From positions 1 through 53,237 of the forward strand of contig CAZCGA010000033.1 in the NCBI GenBank assembly GCA_964498075.1: a stretch of DNA of 53,237 bases, written 5' to 3'. Below are positions 49,836 through 53,237 of this stretch, in pieces. The first letter of the stretch is position 1; every line of letters begins with the position of its first letter. A program made the translations under genes and the position numbers. Source of the DNA: CAZCGA01 sp964498075 (GTDB lineage: Bacteria; Desulfobacterota; Binatia; HRBIN30). Under the pieces are notes generated by a model. It searched no databases. It saw only the letters and a list, made by a program, of their open reading frames with translations, and had not been told where the DNA came from.

Positions 49836-51203
49836 ATGAGCGTTGAGCAGATATTTGATCTGACTGTGGACTTGGACAAGATCGCGGCCGCCGTCGGTTC
49901 GATACCACGCGTCGCATACGAGGCGGCGCATGTGTATCCGCTGTCGGCGCCAGAGTTCACCCCTCTCCCGGGTGCTCCGCGCGAGTTTCCAGGCGGTGGC
50001 CCGCTGCGTCTGTACGTTCACATTCCCTTTTGCCGGTATGCCTGTACCTTCTGCTTCTATGCCAAACGCATCAACGCGCCGCGCGCGCAGATGCAACGCT
50101 ATGTCGCTGCCGTGCGGCGCGAGCTCGATGGGCTCGGCGACGACACGGTGTTGCGCCAGCTCTACCTCGGCGGTGGAACGCCGACGGCGCTGCCGCCGGA
50201 CCTGCTCGATGATCTCCTGATGGCGATCACCGCGCGCCTGGCACTTGATCCAACGGCGTGCCACACGGTGGAAACCTCGCCCGAGTCGCTCACCGCCGAG
50301 CACATCGACGTGGTGCGGGGCCGCGGCATTGGGCGTATGAGCCTCGGCGTGCAGACGCTAGACGAAGGTCTTCTGAGAACCGTCAATCGGCGCCACGGCG
50401 CGCAACAGGCCCTCGATGCATGCGCCCAACTCGTTGGCAGCGGTCTGTCGGTGAACGTCGATCTCATGTACGGCTTTCCCGATCAGACCGAGGACAGTCT
50501 ACGTCGCGACCTCGAAGCGTTCGCCGCCTGCGGCACGCATTCGTTCACCCTCTACAACCTGCGTCTCAATGAGCACACGCCGCTGGCAAAGCTGGTCGAG
50601 GATATGCAGGGACTCGATCTGCCGGTTCTGATGCGTTGGCGGCGAATGATCGAGCAGGTGATGACCGGCCTGGGCTTCGAGCAGTTTCGTTGGCACATGT
50701 TCCGGCGGCGCGACTGCGACCCGGGGCACGACCGGGCTCCCGGCATGAACGCGTTTGGGTTCGGTCGAGAGGTCGGGATCGGGACGAGTGCGTACTCGCA
50801 TCTCGGAGAGACGGTTTACCGTAACTACCGCGGCTTCGAGGACTATGTGCAACGCGTCGAGGCAGGAGAGAGTCCGGTCGAGGACGTCTTCCCGTTCGCT
50901 CCCGACGACCGCCGGGCGCTGTTCATCGCACATACGCTTGGCGACGCGCGCCCCCTCGGGTTGAGCGACTATGAACAGGCGTTCGGAGGTCGTTTCGAAG
51001 ATGACTACGGCGGCGTGCTCGATCGCCTGTTCAGCGCGGACTTGGTGTACGAGGCAGACGGACAGCTTGCGCTGACGCAAGTAGGGCGGCTCGTCTACGA
51101 CCTCGTGACACTCGCCTTCTATCCCGACCATGCGCGGCGATGGCTCGATCAGCAACAGTCACGCCTCAGACGGGACGTCCAGCGAGCCGCTGCTAGTCCG
51201 TGA
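49836..51203 (+). CDS. HemN/HemW-like radical SAM protein
   Basis: A 455-residue radical SAM enzyme. The 4Fe-4S cluster motif is C66-x3-C70-x2-C73 in LYVHIPFCRYACTFCFYA. Later segments are LYLGGGTPTALPPDLL, RGRGIGRMSLGVQTLDEGLL, VNVDLMYGFPDQTEDSLR and SFTLYNLRLNEHTPLAKLVE, all typical of HemN/HemW. A HemN-type C-terminal domain follows (FEDDYGGVLDRLFSADLVYE). The spacing to the PPTase gene is one base, so they are likely co-transcribed. Besides coproporphyrinogen oxidation and haem insertion, HemN-like enzymes carry out methylation or cyclopropanation in natural-product pathways. The context favours that, but the sequence does not prove it. The end overlaps a convergent amidohydrolase by 11 bases. 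Confidence 0.87.
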   Translation: MSVEQIFDLTVDLDKIAAAVGSIPRVAYEAAHVYPLSAPEFTPLPGAPREFPGGGPLRLYVHIPFCRYACTFCFYAKRINAPRAQMQRYVAAVRRELDGLGDDTVLRQLYLGGGTPTALPPDLLDDLLMAITARLALDPTACHTVETSPESLTAEHIDVVRGRGIGRMSLGVQTLDEGLLRTVNRRHGAQQALDACAQLVGSGLSVNVDLMYGFPDQTEDSLRRDLEAFAACGTHSFTLYNLRLNEHTPLAKLVEDMQGLDLPVLMRWRRMIEQVMTGLGFEQFRWHMFRRRDCDPGHDRAPGMNAFGFGREVGIGTSAYSHLGETVYRNYRGFEDYVQRVEAGESPVEDVFPFAPDDRRALFIAHTLGDARPLGLSDYEQAFGGRFEDDYGGVLDRLFSADLVYEADGQLALTQVGRLVYDLVTLAFYPDHARRWLDQQQSRLRRDVQRAAASP

Positions 51204-52254
51204 ACCGGTACAACCGTCGGGCGTTCTCGGCGAGTAGCTTTTTCTGAAGATCGTCCGAGAGATCCGTCCTTCTCCGCACGGCATCAATCTCGGCCTGGCA
51301 GTGCGCCAGATTGACCTCGTGCGGGAAGTCCGACGTAAAGAGCAAGGTATCCGCACCGATCATCTCAGCAACATAGGGAAGCGACTGCTCGGTTAGTTCG
51401 GCGCTGAAGAAGAGGTTGCCGCCCTTGATGTAAGTCGACGGCGCGCGGATGACTCCGCCGACATACTCCGCGTGCTTGCGACCTGCGTACGAACGATCCA
51501 TCCGATGGATCAGGAAGGGCACCCAGCTGGCGCCTGCCTCGAGGAAAGCGAAACGCAGAGTCGGAAATCGGTCCAGCACGCCGCTCATGACGATGCTGGC
51601 CATCTGGATCATCTGCGCAAACGGGTGACTGAGGGCGTGCACCTGCGCGAAGTAGTCCAGAACGTCGAGCCCCAAGCCCTGTGACGGTCCGGCGTGCACG
51701 GCGAGCGGGCAATCCAGTCGGGCCGCTTCCCGATAGATCGGATCGAAGTCGGGATGTCCGAGTGGCTTGCGCTGGCCGATCGGAGTCAGCACGCCTCCCA
51801 GCATGCCCAGATCCACGACGGCACGCCGCAGCTCCGTCGCCGCTTCAAGTGGATCTTGCAGCGCCAGGAGGGCCATGCCGTGCAATCGCGGGCTGATCTT
51901 CAAATAGCGCTCAAAGAGCCAGTTGTTGTAGGCGCGCGCCAACGCCACGGCCCAGTCGCGGTCTCTGATCAGGCCGCAGGTCAGCGCGGCGGTTGGGTAC
52001 AGCACCGTGCGAGTGATCCCGGTTGCGTCGAGAAAGTCGAGCCAGATGCGGGCGTTGGTTTCGAGCGCTTGATGAATGTCCAAGCGCGACTGGATCGCGC
52101 CGCGTTGATAGCCGTCGAGAGTCGGCCAGAAAGGGAACCCGAACACCGTACGCTTGGCGTTATAGGGGGCCTCGAGATGCTCGAAAAGCTCGTCATCTCT
52201 CTCGTACACGTGCCCGTCTGCGTCGATGATATTGCACGGCCACATCGGTTTCAT
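51193..52254 (-). CDS. Amidohydrolase family protein (amidohydrolase 2)
   Basis: A 353-residue TIM-barrel amidohydrolase of the ACMSD-like group. The metal-binding start is NIIDADGHVYERDDELFEHL (DxH as D-G-H), with CPLAVHAGPSQGLGL carrying a barrel histidine, FLEAGASWVPFLIHRMDR and the late acid in LLFTSDFPHEVNLAH. It is similar in plan to the gene at 1929 but the two are not close copies. It converges on the radical SAM gene with an 11-base overlap, so it may be part of the same small cluster or simply adjacent. The substrate is unknown. Confidence 0.86.
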   Translation of the reverse strand: MKPMWPCNIIDADGHVYERDDELFEHLEAPYNAKRTVFGFPFWPTLDGYQRGAIQSRLDIHQALETNARIWLDFLDATGITRTVLYPTAALTCGLIRDRDWAVALARAYNNWLFERYLKISPRLHGMALLALQDPLEAATELRRAVVDLGMLGGVLTPIGQRKPLGHPDFDPIYREAARLDCPLAVHAGPSQGLGLDVLDYFAQVHALSHPFAQMIQMASIVMSGVLDRFPTLRFAFLEAGASWVPFLIHRMDRSYAGRKHAEYVGGVIRAPSTYIKGGNLFFSAELTEQSLPYVAEMIGADTLLFTSDFPHEVNLAHCQAEIDAVRRRTDLSDDLQKKLLAENARRLYRFTD

Positions 52255-52603
52255 CTCGATCCAGCTAGCCCGGTTGGCTGTAGGGCACCAGGCAGGTCGA
52301 TCCTTCTACACGAGCGCAAGTTGGCCGACAAACCCGCGGCCGCCTCGGTGCTGGGTGATACTCAAGCCGAGTGGGTGAAATTGCGAATATGGGCGCACGT
52401 TCGGCGTCTTTTGCCAGTTGATAATTGGGAGAATTGGGAGCAGGAAATGAAATCATGCTGACCGATGCAACCCCACGGCTACCACGGTCGCCACGATAGG
52501 CACACCATGTTCGCCGCTCGCCCACTTGCAACGGCCTCGCGTGTGGCGATAATGAGAAAATCCGGGCAACAGCCGGAAATCCATACCATGGAGGAGGATA
52601 ATC
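52255..52603. other. Intergenic region upstream of the peroxiredoxin
   Basis: About 350 bases, AT-richer than the surroundings in the middle (TTGATAATTGGGAGAATTGG near 52419). It holds a likely sigma-70 promoter at 52526-52553 and the ribosome site GGAGGAGGA at 52591. No gene-like reading frame was found. Confidence 0.5.
52526..52553 (+). promoter_or_regulatory. Putative sigma-70 promoter of the peroxiredoxin gene
   Basis: TTGCAA at 52526-52531 and GATAAT at 52548-52553 are separated by 16 bases, close to the housekeeping consensus. The hexamers lie about 50 bases before the ATG at 52604, leaving room for a short leader with the GGAGGAGGA ribosome site. Confidence 0.5.
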
Positions 52604-53237
52604 ATGTCACTGCGTATCAATGACGAGGCCCCGAATTTCACTGCCGAAACGACGCAAGGCTCCATCAACTTCCATCAATGGATCGGGGATGGTTGGGCCG
52701 TCCTGTTCTCCCATCCGAAGGATTTCACTCCGGTCTGCACCACGGAGCTGGGCTACATGGCCGGACTGCAGCCCGAGTTCACGAAACGCAACTGCAAGAT
52801 CATCGGCCTGAGCGTGGATCCGGCCAGCAGCCACAGCAAATGGGCCGTCGACATCGAGGAAACACAGGGCCACAAAGTGAACTACCCGATGATCGGCGAT
52901 CCGGAACTGAAGGTGGCCAAGCTCTACGACATGCTTCCGGCCGACGCCGGCGCCACGTCGGAAGGCCGGACCGCCGCCAACAACGCGACGGTTCGCACCG
53001 TGTTCGTGATCGGTCCGGACAAGAAGATCAAACTGATGCTCGCGTACCCGATGAGCACCGGCCGCAATTTCGACGAAGTGCTGCGCGTACTCGATTCGAT
53101 CCAGCTCACCGCCAAGCATCAGGTCGCCACGCCGGTGAACTGGAAGCCCGGCCAGGACGTGATCATCGTGCCGGCGGTCTCCGACGAGGATGCGAAGAAG
53201 AAATACCCCAATGGCTGGAAGGCGCCCAAACCCTACC
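52604..53237 (+). CDS. 1-Cys peroxiredoxin (Prx6 type), nearly complete
   Basis: The gene runs off the right edge after 211 codons; Prx6 proteins are usually about 210-220 residues, so only a few residues are missing. It starts MSLRINDEAPNFTAETTQG and has the peroxidatic Cys45 in HPKDFTPVCTTELGYMAG. NNATVRTVFVIGPDKKIKL and YPMSTGRNFDEVLRVLDSI are the family's later blocks. The C-terminal part (VIIVPAVSDEDAKKKYPNGW) is Prx6-specific. It reduces hydrogen peroxide and organic hydroperoxides. A GGAGGAGGA ribosome site and a good promoter precede it, as expected for a highly expressed enzyme. Confidence 0.93.
   Translation, partial: MSLRINDEAPNFTAETTQGSINFHQWIGDGWAVLFSHPKDFTPVCTTELGYMAGLQPEFTKRNCKIIGLSVDPASSHSKWAVDIEETQGHKVNYPMIGDPELKVAKLYDMLPADAGATSEGRTAANNATVRTVFVIGPDKKIKLMLAYPMSTGRNFDEVLRVLDSIQLTAKHQVATPVNWKPGQDVIIVPAVSDEDAKKKYPNGWKAPKPY

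Noticed and set aside
1..53237. CRISPR arrays, rRNA or tRNA genes
   Set aside because: No regularly spaced direct repeats and no cloverleaf or rRNA-like sequence were noticed. This is by eye, so a covariance-model scan could still find a tRNA.

Overview
The window is a roughly two-thirds-GC bacterial contig. A run of ten Ns at 29812-29821 and several broken genes indicate a draft or metagenome-derived scaffold. The gene content (several ACMSD-type amidohydrolases, a TetR-controlled acyl-CoA hydratase set, a Coq4-like protein, cyclase/ATPase/TPR giants, envelope glycan genes, and short palindromic repeats read through in frame) suggests a high-GC deltaproteobacterium-like lineage such as Candidatus Binatota. 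That placement is inference; no rRNA or tRNA gene was seen to test it.

Layout. (1) 1-5575: a catabolic block with a partial MaoC-type dehydratase, a TetR regulator, an enoyl-CoA hydratase, a divergent amidohydrolase, an alpha/beta hydrolase and a D-aminoacylase-type amidohydrolase. Two matching TTAAC-N4-GTTA(A/G) palindromes, one before tetR and one between the hydratase and the amidohydrolase, look like operators of one small regulon. (2) 5587-7027: a decayed accessory patch with a replication-relaxation remnant, a DUF4177-like small protein, and a ribbon-helix-helix antitoxin followed by a frameshifted RelE/HigB-fold toxin. (3) 7055-8640: a secreted TPR protein and a convergent pair (small membrane protein plus Coq4-like). 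(4) 8944-14589: two membrane histidine kinases and a sigma-54 response regulator in one tight operon, directly upstream of the glycan region.

(5) 14639-26375 and 31047-36964: an envelope polysaccharide locus. It holds five glycosyltransferases, a WbpI-type UDP-sugar 2-epimerase, two AsnB-type amidotransferase paralogues bracketing an AAC(3)-fold acyltransferase and a neutral-ceramidase-fold hydrolase, a methyltransferase, a WbpE-type aminotransferase, a fused WbpB-WbpD dehydrogenase/N-acetyltransferase, and a heptose-phosphate kinase. Together these fit synthesis of a 2,3-diacetamido-uronic acid that may then be amidated and N-acylated. The locus is interrupted at 26395-30947 by a rearranged segment: the first 35 codons of an ACR3-type arsenite transporter cut off against a deleted cyclase gene, next to a second, frameshifted cyclase/AAA/TPR gene that contains the assembly gap and several palindromic repeats.

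(6) 36980-41062: a housekeeping run yicC, archaeal-type CMP kinase, bifunctional rel, ridA, with the kinase where gmk/rpoZ are often found. (7) 41079-44926 (minus strand): a coupled operon of GrpE-like, DnaK-like, Wzm-like permease and Wzt-like ATPase genes, which is an unusual chaperone-exporter pairing. (8) 45296-46333: a SHOCT-domain membrane protein and a DoxX-family protein. (9) 46387-52254: a compact putative natural-product cluster with a stand-alone adenylation-carrier-thioesterase protein, a divergent phosphopantetheinyl transferase, a HemN/HemW-like radical SAM enzyme and an amidohydrolase. (10) 52604-end: a 1-Cys peroxiredoxin that runs off the window.

The best candidates for something undescribed are the DnaK/GrpE-coupled glycan exporter, the AsnB/AAC(3)/ceramidase-fold glycan-tailoring cassette with the hairpin array before it, and the minimal A-T-TE/PPTase/radical-SAM cluster.
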